From Thermoactinomyces sp. DSM 45891 (lineage in GTDB: Bacteria; Bacillota; Bacilli; Thermoactinomycetales; Thermoactinomycetaceae): 64,000 bases of DNA. The position numbers were made by a program, and so were the translations under genes. Below, piece by piece: positions 52,201 through 60,441 of this stretch. Location of the stretch: NCBI RefSeq assembly GCF_900119485.1, contig NZ_FPJZ01000001.1:536053-600052 (forward strand), in the 5' to 3' direction. Each line of letters opens with the position of its first letter. Positions within the stretch are counted from its first letter, which is position 1. The notes under the pieces are model-generated. The model was not told the origin of the DNA. It saw only the letters and a list, made by a program, of their open reading frames with translations, and did not search any database.

Positions 52201-52872
52201 TTAAAACCTCAAGCTCTTTCGAACAAGTTGATCAGCTTGCCTTGTGGTTTCTGGAAGCCGGTATTTCGGAGTGGCTTTTAAAATCCAAGCACTTGCAGTA
52301 GATAGTGAGATTTTATGACCAATTGAAACAAACACAGGCTTTACATTGTCTTGAGTTCGTAACACATGTCCTACCACTTCATTCCCATCAATAAGAGGTG
52401 AGTAATCGCCTCTTTTTTCTCCTAGATCTCCAAATTCCCCTATTAATCTTGTTTTGCCACACCCAATAGATGGAATATCATATAGAACTCCTAGATGACA
52501 TGCTAAGCCGAAGCGTCTAGGATGTGCTAAACCATGTCCGTCACAGATAAAAAGATCGGGCTTATTTTTTAATAGATTTAGTGCTTTTGTAATGGGTGGA
52601 ATTTCTCTAAAAGAAAATAAACCCGGTATATATGGAAAATAGCATCTATCTTCAATAACAACAGACTCTATCACATTTAGTGAGTCACTATCTAAAATTA
52701 CAACCGCTGCAACAAGTATATCTTTATGATCACAATAGGCAACATCAACACCAGCAATGTAATGAATATTGTCAAACTGATCATTGGTAGTTACTAGTTG
52801 TGATAAACTTTTTTGAATCTCCAAAGCTGATTTTTCGTCTAAATCCCATGGATGAGTTATGATAGGTTTCAT
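52201..52872 (-). CDS. nfi: endonuclease V (deoxyinosine 3' endonuclease)
   Basis: A 223-residue nuclease that nicks DNA (or RNA, in some homologues) near inosine, made when adenine is deaminated. The three acidic metal ligands are in IAGVDVAYCD, PYIPGLFSFREIPP and FICDGHGLAHPRRFG, all intact, and GCGKTRLIG is also present. The start is ATG 52872 with AAGGTGG 5 bases before it; GTG 52881 is an alternative. It converges on the toxin/immunity pair with 11 bases between stop codons, inside the interval bounded by the two tRNA-Arg repeats. Confidence 0.93.
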   Translation of the reverse strand: MKPIITHPWDLDEKSALEIQKSLSQLVTTNDQFDNIHYIAGVDVAYCDHKDILVAAVVILDSDSLNVIESVVIEDRCYFPYIPGLFSFREIPPITKALNLLKNKPDLFICDGHGLAHPRRFGLACHLGVLYDIPSIGCGKTRLIGEFGDLGEKRGDYSPLIDGNEVVGHVLRTQDNVKPVFVSIGHKISLSTASAWILKATPKYRLPETTRQADQLVRKSLRF

Positions 52873-52911
52873 ATTATCCACCTTTTCTCAATATTCTCCT
52901 ACTCTATCTAA

Positions 52912-53043
52912 TTAATGGTATAGAGTCAATAAAACACAACACTCCAGATGAATCAAACCATCTTCAGGTGCTTCTGAAAGTAAATCATTTACGTTCACCT
53001 TAACATCTAACAAACCTTTTCTTTTCGTCAACACAAAAACCCC
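52912..53043 (-). pseudogene. possible 3' remnant of a gene cut by the direct repeat
   Basis: On the minus strand an open frame with product ending GLLDVKVNVNDLLSEAPEDG and a short hydrophobic end (HLECCVLLTLYH) runs out of the direct repeat into unique sequence and stops at 52912. The repeat side of this frame is downstream-of-tRNA sequence, not likely coding. The unique part could be the tail of a gene whose start was lost, or chance. Confidence 0.25.
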
Positions 53044-53256
<213 letters not shown>

Positions 53257-53285
53257 GATTATCATTTCATTCGCAAGTAAGTATG

Positions 53286-53315
53286 ATTATACAGGGTTAA
53301 CTGTGACCGTGTCAA
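53286..53315 (-). promoter_or_regulatory. promoter of the right tRNA-Arg
   Basis: On the minus strand TTGACA (53315-53310), 18-base spacer, TATAAT (53291-53286), about 32 bases before the tRNA 5' end. Both boxes are perfect consensus, as expected for a stable-RNA promoter. Confidence 0.85.
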
Positions 53316-53336
53316 CGAAAAAGTGAAGAAAATAGG

Positions 53337-53852
53337 CTACTTCTTCACTTTCAGTTGATAGGTTCCCCCGCGCTCGGTGATCGGAGTGCCATCTACTTGA
53401 TGATAAGTGACTTCAATCTGTTGATCGCTACCAATCGACAACAACGAATAAGTAGGGTATGCAAAACCTCTTGCCTGCTTGATACTTCCCGGATTGATGT
53501 ACAGTCGTTCGTCTACTTGATCGCAAACTGGATAATGAGAATGCCCGAAGCAAACGATCTGAGCGTCTTTTTCCTCGGCCCGATATTTGAGCGGTAACCC
53601 CGACTGACTCACGCGAAATAGATGCCCATGTGTCACATAGAAACGCAATCCATCTACTTCATAAATATCTTCCTCCGGAACCTGCTCCCAATCACAATTG
53701 CCACGCACCACTGTTAAAGGAACATCAGGCAACTCGATTAGATCCGTACAAAAATCACCGCAATGAATCGTGTAATCCGGATTCTCTCGTTTAATAATCT
53801 CTTCAAGTAAATCTTTCTTCCCATGTGAGTCACTTGTAATTAAGATTTTCAT
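53337..53852 (-). CDS. ysnB: YfcE/YsnB-type metallophosphoesterase
   Basis: A 171-residue calcineurin-like phosphodiesterase. The metal-binding motifs appear in order: TSDSHG, HCGDFCTD, RGNCDW, THGH and GHSH. The family hydrolyses phosphodiesters in vitro; the natural substrate is unclear. The start is ATG 53852 with GAGGTGG 7 bases before it. It follows rdgB in the conserved murI-gerM-rph-rdgB-ysnB order. Confidence 0.93.
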   Translation of the reverse strand: MKILITSDSHGKKDLLEEIIKRENPDYTIHCGDFCTDLIELPDVPLTVVRGNCDWEQVPEEDIYEVDGLRFYVTHGHLFRVSQSGLPLKYRAEEKDAQIVCFGHSHYPVCDQVDERLYINPGSIKQARGFAYPTYSLLSIGSDQQIEVTYHQVDGTPITERGGTYQLKVKK

Positions 53853-53934
53853 GCCGAATACCACCTCTTGTAAACGTTACGGACTCGCTATTTAAGTAAA
53901 CGCAATGGTGAGCTTGATCAGTCAGTAAGTTGAA

Positions 53935-53973
53935 TGGAATAGGGACAATGTGTCTGACCATGTCCCTATTCCA
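53935..53973. repeat. perfect 13-bp inverted repeat between rdgB and ysnB
   Basis: TGGAATAGGGACA (53935-53947) and TGTCCCTATTCCA (53961-53973) with a 13-base loop. There is no T run on either side, so it may be a processing or stability hairpin or an operator rather than a classical terminator. Confidence 0.6.
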
Positions 53974-54005
53974 TCTAGTATCGTACCTACTATTAATCAA
54001 CATCT

Positions 54006-54629
54006 CTATGAAAACGTATACGTCTCCTTCAAAAGTTCAACCAACTTCTTCGTCGCAATCGAACGATGACTAATTGCTCTCTTTTCCCCACTACTTAACT
54101 CAGCCATCGTCTGCCCTCGCCCCGGCACATAGAAAACGGGATCATATCCAAATCCATTTTCCCCTCTAGGTGCATCAGCGACCATCCCATGACATTCTCC
54201 ACGTACAAATTTGGATTCTTCTCCCGGTACAGAGAGTGCCATAACACATACATAGTAAGCCCCACGATCAGAATCAGGGAGTGATTCCATCTCGTGAAGC
54301 ATTTTTTGAACATTTTGCTGGTCTGTACTTCCTTCTCCTGCATATCTAGCCGAGTACACACCGGGAGCCCCGTCCAAAGCAGGAACCACAATCCCGGAGT
54401 CATCGGAAAGAACCGGTTGCCCTAACCAACGAGAGATCGTTTCCGACTTTTTCATTGCATTTCCTTCAAACGTATCTTGATCCTCTATGATTTCAGGCGC
54501 ATCAGGGAACTCATCTAATCCTTTTACGCCAATCCCTAGCTCTAACTGAAACAGATCACGAAACTCTTTTAGTTTATGCTGATTTTGGGATGCGATCAGC
54601 ACGTAAGGATATTGCCATACTTTTTTCAT
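54006..54629 (-). CDS. rdgB: XTP/dITP diphosphatase (RdgB/HAM1 type)
   Basis: A 207-residue house-cleaning nucleotidase that removes dITP, ITP and XTP from the pool. Motifs are ASQNQHKLKEF (substrate loop), SDDSGIVVPALDGAPGVYSARYAG, GFGYDPVFYVPG and SHRSIATKKL. It starts one base after the rph stop, so the two are coupled. Like endonuclease V, it acts on deaminated purines. Confidence 0.96.
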   Translation of the reverse strand: MKKVWQYPYVLIASQNQHKLKEFRDLFQLELGIGVKGLDEFPDAPEIIEDQDTFEGNAMKKSETISRWLGQPVLSDDSGIVVPALDGAPGVYSARYAGEGSTDQQNVQKMLHEMESLPDSDRGAYYVCVMALSVPGEESKFVRGECHGMVADAPRGENGFGYDPVFYVPGRGQTMAELSSGEKRAISHRSIATKKLVELLKETYTFS

Positions 54630-54630
54630 C

Positions 54631-55380
54631 TTATATTCCTATCCCTACATAAGAAGCATGTTCACCAAGAGTGTCCTTCTGTAGTTGAATAAGTTCTGCG
54701 ATACCGGCTTTTCCTACCTCTAATAGCTCCATAAGCTGCTCACTGCTAAATGGATTTGATTCGCCTGTCCCTTGAATCTCCACAAACTTACCTTGTCCCG
54801 TCATAATTAGATTCATATCGACGACAGCACTTGAATCTTCTTCGTAACACAGGTCAAGGCGAACGTCGTTTCCGACCACTCCAACACTCGTAGCGGCAAG
54901 GAAATCCTTAATGGGAAACTTGGTAATCGTACCCGCTTGTTTCAGTTTCGCTAATGCATCTACCAACGCCACAAATGCTCCTGTAATCGCAGCCGTACGT
55001 GTCCCACCATCTGCTTGAATCACATCACAATCAATCCAGATCGTACGCTCACCAAGCGCTTTTAAATCAATCACAGAGCGTAATGTACGTCCAATTAGGC
55101 GCTGGATTTCCATCGTTCTACCACCCAGTTTTCCCTTACTCGCTTCACGGATCGTACGTTGTTGGGTAGCTCGAGGTAACATTGAATATTCGGCTGTAAT
55201 CCATCCTTTGCCCGAATTTCGTAGAAACGGTGGAACCTTCTCTTCTATGGATGCTGTACAGATCACTCGCGTATCTCCCACGCTGATCAATACGGAACCT
55301 TCAGCTGATTTTATGTATGGACGAATGATTTCCACTGGTCTTAGTTGATTATTTTCTCGTCTGTCTAATCTCAACAGCAT
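54631..55380 (-). CDS. rph: ribonuclease PH
   Basis: Phosphorolytic 3'-5' exoribonuclease that trims tRNA 3' ends. It is 249 residues from ATG 55380 (MLLRLDRRENNQLRP) with GGAGGG upstream; the longer frame from 55467 has no site. Motifs are RPYIKSAEGSVLISVGDTRVICTAS, TAEYSMLPRATQQR, EIQRLIGRTLRSVIDL and DCDVIQADGGTRTAAI. TGCTATACT just before the gene may be its own extended -10 promoter, after the gerM terminator. Confidence 0.97.
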   Translation of the reverse strand: MLLRLDRRENNQLRPVEIIRPYIKSAEGSVLISVGDTRVICTASIEEKVPPFLRNSGKGWITAEYSMLPRATQQRTIREASKGKLGGRTMEIQRLIGRTLRSVIDLKALGERTIWIDCDVIQADGGTRTAAITGAFVALVDALAKLKQAGTITKFPIKDFLAATSVGVVGNDVRLDLCYEEDSSAVVDMNLIMTGQGKFVEIQGTGESNPFSSEQLMELLEVGKAGIAELIQLQKDTLGEHASYVGIGI

Positions 55381-55431
55381 ATCCCTCCAAATCCTAGATT
55401 TATCTAGTATAGCATAATCAAATGATACTCT

Positions 55432-55478
55432 CACAAAAAAGAAGATGCCAGGATTACACAGAACCAAGCATCTCCCTC
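55432..55478 (-). terminator. terminator after gerM
   Basis: On the minus strand GAGATGC pairs with GCATCTTC across a 20-base loop and is followed by TTTTTTG. Confidence 0.6.
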
Positions 55479-55502
55479 TACTTCTATTCTTCTATGTTAA
55501 CC

Positions 55503-56573
55503 TCACATAGAAACTGCATTAATCTTCTCTGGACGAGACACAGGTTCCGATAGCTTTTCACCTTTTGTCATCGTACTCGTGCTATCTTTACCATTCACAA
55601 GGAACTTTACTGTTTTCGCAGCAGTATTTTCCGTTAAGGAAAGAACGATCATATCAATCGCATTTTTGGAAGCCTTGTTTTCCGCACTAAACTGTAAGAG
55701 TTGCTCTCCGAGGTCAGCTGTGACGGTGTCTCCTTTTAGAGCAACATTATTTACTGCTAAGGTACTATCAACGGCGCTAAGAAGCTTAGAATCTAGCTCA
55801 GGACCTCTTACTAGTTCTTGGAGAACCGATTTCGCGCGATTGTCTGCACGGTTAATCATTCTTGTAACCGGAACGTAGTAGATCGTACGATCCTCTGATT
55901 GAGCCATAAAATACAGGGTAACCGGCATGCTTTGGGTCATATCGACTCCCTTCGCCATTTCTAAGTTAATCCCATCTTGACGGGAAAGCCCTTGTGTTTT
56001 CATCTTGCTTTTCGCAGTGTACGGCTTACCTTCTACGTTCAGATTCACCGTTTTAACATTTCCAAATTGAGTAACAGTCCACGTAATCGCGCTAAAGATG
56101 TGCTCCTCTTTCTTGGTATCATACTTGGTAAATTCTTTACTGAAGTCGACGGTTGCAACCCCATCTTTCACTTGTACTCCCTTGATCTTCGTTCCTTTGG
56201 GAAGTGCACCTTGAAACCCTTTAGGAACCATTGACTTTGCTTGATCTTCTACCAGATATGATAATGCTTCATTGCTATTTTTTAACTCTTTTGAAAGTGT
56301 ATACGGAACCACATAGCCCGAATCAGTTAAGAAATATAGCTCAGAACCTTTCACAACCTTTTTATCGCCCGTTTTCTGACTGCTTTTATTCTCTTTATCC
56401 TCCGATTTTGAATCGGCTGGTGGTGTTGTGGTTACGACACTAGACGCTTGCTCCATTTTCTTAGCCACATCGGCTGGCGGTGGATCGATTGGCGCTACTG
56501 CATCTTTGTCTTGACCCATACATCCAACCAATAAAAGCGGTACGATTAGGGCGGCACATACTTTTTTGTTCAT
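55503..56573 (-). CDS. gerM: germination lipoprotein GerM
   Basis: A 356-residue lipoprotein (lipobox LLVGC, Cys18) with a Pro/Lys/Ser-rich linker and two GerMN domains. The first covers about residues 75-205 (YFLTDSGYVVPYTLSK...ALPKGTKIKGVQVKDGVATVDFSKEF), and the second about 215-335 (LYFMAQSEDRTIYYVPVTRMI...LLSAVDSTLAVNNVAL). In B. subtilis GerM is needed for sporulation and cortex hydrolysis. It is located between murI and rph as in B. subtilis. Confidence 0.95.
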   Translation of the reverse strand: MNKKVCAALIVPLLLVGCMGQDKDAVAPIDPPPADVAKKMEQASSVVTTTPPADSKSEDKENKSSQKTGDKKVVKGSELYFLTDSGYVVPYTLSKELKNSNEALSYLVEDQAKSMVPKGFQGALPKGTKIKGVQVKDGVATVDFSKEFTKYDTKKEEHIFSAITWTVTQFGNVKTVNLNVEGKPYTAKSKMKTQGLSRQDGINLEMAKGVDMTQSMPVTLYFMAQSEDRTIYYVPVTRMINRADNRAKSVLQELVRGPELDSKLLSAVDSTLAVNNVALKGDTVTADLGEQLLQFSAENKASKNAIDMIVLSLTENTAAKTVKFLVNGKDSTSTMTKGEKLSEPVSRPEKINAVSM

Positions 56574-56656
56574 ATTTCGTTCCTCCTACAGGACAAGTAT
56601 TGATATATGTATACGAAGGGGAACTGTTTTTAGGACAACTATTTTTCAAAAAGAAA

Positions 56657-56693
56657 AAAGCCCATGATATGACTCTGTGGACTTTTTAAGGCA
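56657..56693 (-). terminator. terminator after murI
   Basis: On the minus strand AAAGTCCA (56685-56678) pairs with TGGGCTTT (56664-56657) with one G-U, followed by a T run. Confidence 0.6.
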
Positions 56694-57519
56694 ATGGAAC
56701 TTCTTTTGGTGGAAAATGAACTAGATGGGATGATAATTTTACATGTTCCACTCGAACAATCTGGCCTAACCAATCTTGAGCAATGGCTTGGAAAGATCGT
56801 TGATCCCCTGTGGTGAAAAAACGATGAAATGATTTTTGTTCTGATAGAAGCTCTTTATATTGCAAAATGGTACTTAACTCCACTGCTGTCTCCTCAGCAG
56901 AGCTAATCAATTCGACATGTTCGGGAAGCACCTTCTTAAAAGAAGATGTCAGTAATGGATAATGCGTACAGCCTAATATTAATGAATCATATTTCTTTTG
57001 CTTAAATGGACGAAGCGCTTGCTCGACAACCTGATCAGCAAGTGAAGTATTTCTCCTACCACTTTCTACAAGTGGAACTAATGTGGGGCAGGCCAAGCTA
57101 TGAACAGTGAGATCAGGATTAAGCCGCTTCAGTGCATGCTCATATGCTTTACTATGAATGGTGCCCACAGTACCGATCACACCGATTTCTCCCCGTTTAG
57201 ATGCTTTAATTGCAGCCCTTGAACCAGGCTCTATGACTCCGAGCACGGGAAGCTTGATATGTTTCTGCACCTCAACTAATGCAGCAGCCGTCGCTGTATT
57301 ACAGGCAATGACAATGGCTTTAAGTGGGTATTGGAGAAGATAGTCTATGATCTCAAAAGTGAATTGGCGCACTTCTTCTGTGGATCGAGGTCCATAAGGA
57401 CAACGAAGAGTATCACCAAAGTAGTAAACCGTCTCTTTAGGTAGTTGTCTCATGATTTCTTTGACAACAGTAAGCCCCCCTACTCCAGAATCCAAAACTC
57501 CAATCACATTACGATCCAT
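56686..57519 (-). CDS. murI: glutamate racemase
   Basis: A 277-residue cofactor-free racemase making D-Glu for peptidoglycan. Motifs are GVLDSGVGGLTVVKEI at the N-terminus, the first catalytic cysteine in ACNTATAA (about Cys74), and the second in GCTHYPLL (about Cys185). The RacE/MurI form fits Bacillales, where racE sits directly before gerM, as here. ATG behind AGGAGG. Confidence 0.97.
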   Translation of the reverse strand: MDRNVIGVLDSGVGGLTVVKEIMRQLPKETVYYFGDTLRCPYGPRSTEEVRQFTFEIIDYLLQYPLKAIVIACNTATAAALVEVQKHIKLPVLGVIEPGSRAAIKASKRGEIGVIGTVGTIHSKAYEHALKRLNPDLTVHSLACPTLVPLVESGRRNTSLADQVVEQALRPFKQKKYDSLILGCTHYPLLTSSFKKVLPEHVELISSAEETAVELSTILQYKELLSEQKSFHRFFTTGDQRSFQAIAQDWLGQIVRVEHVKLSSHLVHFPPKEVPLP

Positions 57520-57597
57520 GCTACCACCTCCTTTTTTACAGTTCCCTTAAATTATCATGATATGATCAATAATACTAGTCTGCTCAAATATATAAAT

Positions 57598-57630
57598 AAA
57601 AAGGACCCCTTTCACAAGGGGTTAGTCTTT
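57598..57630 (-). terminator. terminator after the marR-like gene
   Basis: On the minus strand ACCCCTT (from 57622) pairs with AAGGGGT around GTGA, followed by CCTTTTTATTT. Confidence 0.7.
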
Positions 57631-58065
57631 CATTTTATCAAATAAAACCTGTAGGTAATCTCTCATAATTGTAGCGCTTTCATTTGTCTCATTTTCTAAT
57701 ACTTGTGCCAAGTAGGCTCTGCGCGCTGCTAAAACTTCATTGATTACTTCTGTACCGTATTCCAAGAGACGAATGCGAACCACTCGACGATCTTTATCAT
57801 CACGAATTCGCGCGACCAACTTATTTTTCTCCATACGGTCAATCAGATCGGTCATCGTACTACAAGCGAGATACATCTTTTGACTAAGGTCCCCAATCGT
57901 TAGATCTCCTTCTTCATTTAACCAAAGCAAAGCATTTAATTGGGGCGGAGTAATAGGGAAATTGTGCAAAATTTCACGCCCATGGCGCTTTACAATCACA
58001 CTAATTTCGCGTAGTAGACGTTCAATTTCGTTGACAGTCTCGGGTGTAATAGAATGTTCTTTCAT
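57622..58065 (-). CDS. MarR family transcriptional regulator
   Basis: A 147-residue winged-helix repressor. FPITPPQLNALLWLNEEGDLTIGDLSQKMYLACSTMTDLIDRMEKNKLVARIRDDKDRRVVRIRLLEYG covers helix 3 to the wing, with the conserved DKDRR-x-V-x-I motif. In B. subtilis a MarR gene (ysmB) lies next to racE, and this one sits in the same place. No operator was identified, and the target genes are not known. Confidence 0.92.
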   Translation of the reverse strand: MKEHSITPETVNEIERLLREISVIVKRHGREILHNFPITPPQLNALLWLNEEGDLTIGDLSQKMYLACSTMTDLIDRMEKNKLVARIRDDKDRRVVRIRLLEYGTEVINEVLAARRAYLAQVLENETNESATIMRDYLQVLFDKMKD

Positions 58066-58176
58066 AAGGCTCCCCTTAATAGTATATTCCCGCTCTACCT
58101 GTAGGTCCTTGATGGTTGCAAGAGCTACGACTATTTTAACAAAAGATTACTCTACTTACGAGAGATTTCAGTTCCA

Positions 58177-58217
58177 AAAGCAAAAGCTCCCCTATAAGTT
58201 AGGGAAGCTCTTGCTTT
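58177..58217 (-). terminator. terminator after the Cys-rich protein gene
   Basis: AAAGCAAAAGCTCCC (58177-58191) and GGGAAGCTCTTGCTTT (58202-58217) form a long stem with G-U pairs; on the minus strand it is followed by TTTTGG. Confidence 0.75.
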
Positions 58218-58250
58218 AGAGACTGAGATTTTTTAAGAATCAAACGGTGA

Positions 58251-58541
58251 CTAGCATTTCGGCTCAGGCATAATCATGCAAACTGTTTGCAGACGAATGT
58301 AGCAGACACATTGGCCCTCGCAAATCACAAGGTGATCCCGTTTTACTTTTAGCAATTGGCCTCTATATTTTCCGCAAGTTGTTGTGACACACACTTTTCG
58401 TCCACACAAACATCTTAAAGCCTCATATAGGTATGGTTCTACCAACTCCATCCGGCTATAACCGGATGGCTGCTCCATCGGCTTCTTAGGTACTGGCATA
58501 GGTCTGTATGGTTCGCGTTTTACATCATAATTATTTTCCAT
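58251..58541 (-). CDS. cysteine-rich small protein, possibly spore-coat related (DUF2642-like)
   Basis: A 96-residue protein from ATG 58541, with GGAGG 8 bases before it (an ATG six bases upstream is too close). The N-terminus is Pro-rich (YRPMPVPKKPM). The second half is a compact beta-rich domain with seven cysteines: LRCLCGRKVCVTTTCGKYRGQLL, then CEGQCVCYI and a C-terminal KC. The pattern recalls Sm-like DUF2642 domains found in spore-coat proteins, but that link is by outline only. Confidence 0.65.
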   Translation of the reverse strand: MENNYDVKREPYRPMPVPKKPMEQPSGYSRMELVEPYLYEALRCLCGRKVCVTTTCGKYRGQLLKVKRDHLVICEGQCVCYIRLQTVCMIMPEPKC

Positions 58542-58645
58542 GGACATATCCTCCCCTATGTTTAATCACATTCATGTTATGTGACTAAGGTGCATAAGGA
58601 CTGGGATAGATGCCCAGCTCACAAGGAATTTTTTAAAAAAACTTT

Positions 58646-59650
58646 CTACAATCTCTCTTGCTTCTTTCGCATACAAAATCCACTTAAAAAAGTCATCATC
58701 GTATGAACCGTTGCCCTCACCGTCATCTCAGCAACATCTTTTCTTGGGTCCACACATACGATATCCATTGCTTTCACTAACGGATGTTGGCTTGCTTCAT
58801 AGATAGCAGAGAATAGTTCTTCTGTCCTCATACCTCCCACTGTTGCCGCCGCAACGCCTGGTGCATATGCTATATCTAAGACATCCATATCGACCGTTAA
58901 ATAAATCGTATCCACTTCTTGTTCCATTTGCTTACATGCACGCTGAATGGTTTCCACCATCCCTGCCATTCGTGCTTCTCGTAGCGGAATGTAGTGTACT
59001 CCTTTTAACTGGGCATAGTCTCGCAGTGACTTCGTATTATAAAATCCATGTAAGCCTATATTCCACACATCTGAGCCCTTTATCGCCTGGCTTTCAATTA
59101 AATTACGGATTACTGTGCCGTTACTAGGTCCACTTGTTAGGGGCCGAAGATCAAAGTGGGTATCTAATTGCAACATCCCTATTCTTTCACCCGGATGTGC
59201 CCGTTTCCACCCTTTCACGAGTGGAGCTGTGATGGAGTGATCTCCTCCAATCGTAATCGGAAACGTCTGCGGGAACTGCTTTCGGAGCAACATCATGGCC
59301 TCTTCAATCCGCTGATGATTGATCCCGATATCAGTAGTATGCTGAATCACATCTCCCACATCTACTATGCGAAGAGGGGTTAAATCAAGATCATAATCCA
59401 CATGATATGGAACAAAATACTTCCACATTCTACGAAATGCTTCTGGATGCTCACTCGCAGCTGACGCACTGATGGAAGATCTTGATAGAGGAACTCCTAG
59501 CAACGTAACATCCCAATTTTGTGCTTGGGAAATGCTTATCCAATCTTCGTTCTTGCGAGAAAAAATCCAGTCACTCACACGCTCCACTGCATCTGTTTCT
59601 CTCCAATGAAAGGCAGGCAGTTCGATTACCTCTGATAGTTGATGTTTCAA
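58646..59650 (-). CDS. arginase/agmatinase/formimidoylglutamase family enzyme
   Basis: A 334-residue binuclear manganese ureohydrolase. The metal-ligand motifs are TIGGDHS, LQLDTHFDLRP and YLTVDMDVLDIAYAPGV. The last is followed by GGMRTEELFSAIYEA, typical of the family. The N-terminal 50 residues have no match noted. Its exact substrate (arginine, agmatine or formimidoylglutamate) cannot be read from the sequence; the DTHFD form is closer to HutG-like members. The start is TTG, overlapping the stop of the lipoprotein gene (TTGA), with GAGGAGAG upstream. Confidence 0.88.
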   Translation of the reverse strand: MKHQLSEVIELPAFHWRETDAVERVSDWIFSRKNEDWISISQAQNWDVTLLGVPLSRSSISASAASEHPEAFRRMWKYFVPYHVDYDLDLTPLRIVDVGDVIQHTTDIGINHQRIEEAMMLLRKQFPQTFPITIGGDHSITAPLVKGWKRAHPGERIGMLQLDTHFDLRPLTSGPSNGTVIRNLIESQAIKGSDVWNIGLHGFYNTKSLRDYAQLKGVHYIPLREARMAGMVETIQRACKQMEQEVDTIYLTVDMDVLDIAYAPGVAAATVGGMRTEELFSAIYEASQHPLVKAMDIVCVDPRKDVAEMTVRATVHTMMTFLSGFCMRKKQERL

Positions 59651-60402
59651 TTATGTCTCTCCTCATTTGGTTGCATCGTAGTTGGATGTAAAGGGTCTGA
59701 TCCCAGTCCCCATGCGGGAGGATCTTGACTTGAACGTTTTTTTCGCTTCTTTATAAATAAAAAGATCATTCCCACTATCAGAGCAATCCCCATTAGGCCC
59801 AGTGCCACGATAACCCACATATTGATTACCGAAACGTGTACTTGGATCGATTTTTTATTTTTTAAGTCCCATACTAACGTCCCATCATCTTCGACGCGAT
59901 CCGCGTTATGAGAATCTGGCTTTACAGGCAACGTTAACTTAAACCTGGAATTTATCATCCCAGCAAGATCTCCAGCATTACTTAATGCTGTCCCCATTTC
60001 CTGCTTGTTTAACTGATAGGTAGTAAACAAGAAGCCCTTTTCTTTCACAAACTTTACACCCTCCGTGGAAGTAGCTCCCTCTTCCATTAAAGCCCACTCT
60101 TTTGGATTCGCTATATCTTGAATCTTCTTGGTAAAAATAAAGCCATATTGGCCATCTTTTTCCGTTATTTGTTTCTGATAGCCTTTCTTCTCTAGCTCTT
60201 TAAATGGGCCATCTCCCCCAGACCCTATCGATTCCTTCAATTTATTCCATACTTGTTGATCCGTTGTCATCATCTTAAGCTGAAATGTTCCTGTCCCGTC
60301 ACGGTTAACAGTGGCATGAAGATCCGCATCCACACAACCAACTAGCGCAACCATCATTATGGCGACAATAAAAAGAAAACGAAACTGTCTCCCCATCCGC
60401 AT
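59647..60402 (-). CDS. DUF3153-like membrane lipoprotein
   Basis: A 251-residue protein with a lipobox (MVALVGC, about Cys23) followed by VDADLHATVNRDGTGTFQLKMM, the pattern of DUF3153 (LppM-like) lipoproteins. A beta-rich domain runs to about residue 190. One C-terminal membrane helix (VIVALGLMGIALIVGMIFLF) and a basic Lys/Arg cluster KKRKKRSS follow. It overlaps the arginase-family gene by four bases, so the two are coupled. Function unknown. Confidence 0.8.
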   Translation of the reverse strand: MRMGRQFRFLFIVAIMMVALVGCVDADLHATVNRDGTGTFQLKMMTTDQQVWNKLKESIGSGGDGPFKELEKKGYQKQITEKDGQYGFIFTKKIQDIANPKEWALMEEGATSTEGVKFVKEKGFLFTTYQLNKQEMGTALSNAGDLAGMINSRFKLTLPVKPDSHNADRVEDDGTLVWDLKNKKSIQVHVSVINMWVIVALGLMGIALIVGMIFLFIKKRKKRSSQDPPAWGLGSDPLHPTTMQPNEERHN

Positions 60403-60441
60403 GAAAGTACCTTCCCCTTCTTACTACTTATTAATGAACTC

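Noticed and set aside
53935..53973. Classical terminator between rdgB and ysnB
   Set aside because: The stem is perfect, but neither strand has a T run after it; kept only as an inverted repeat.
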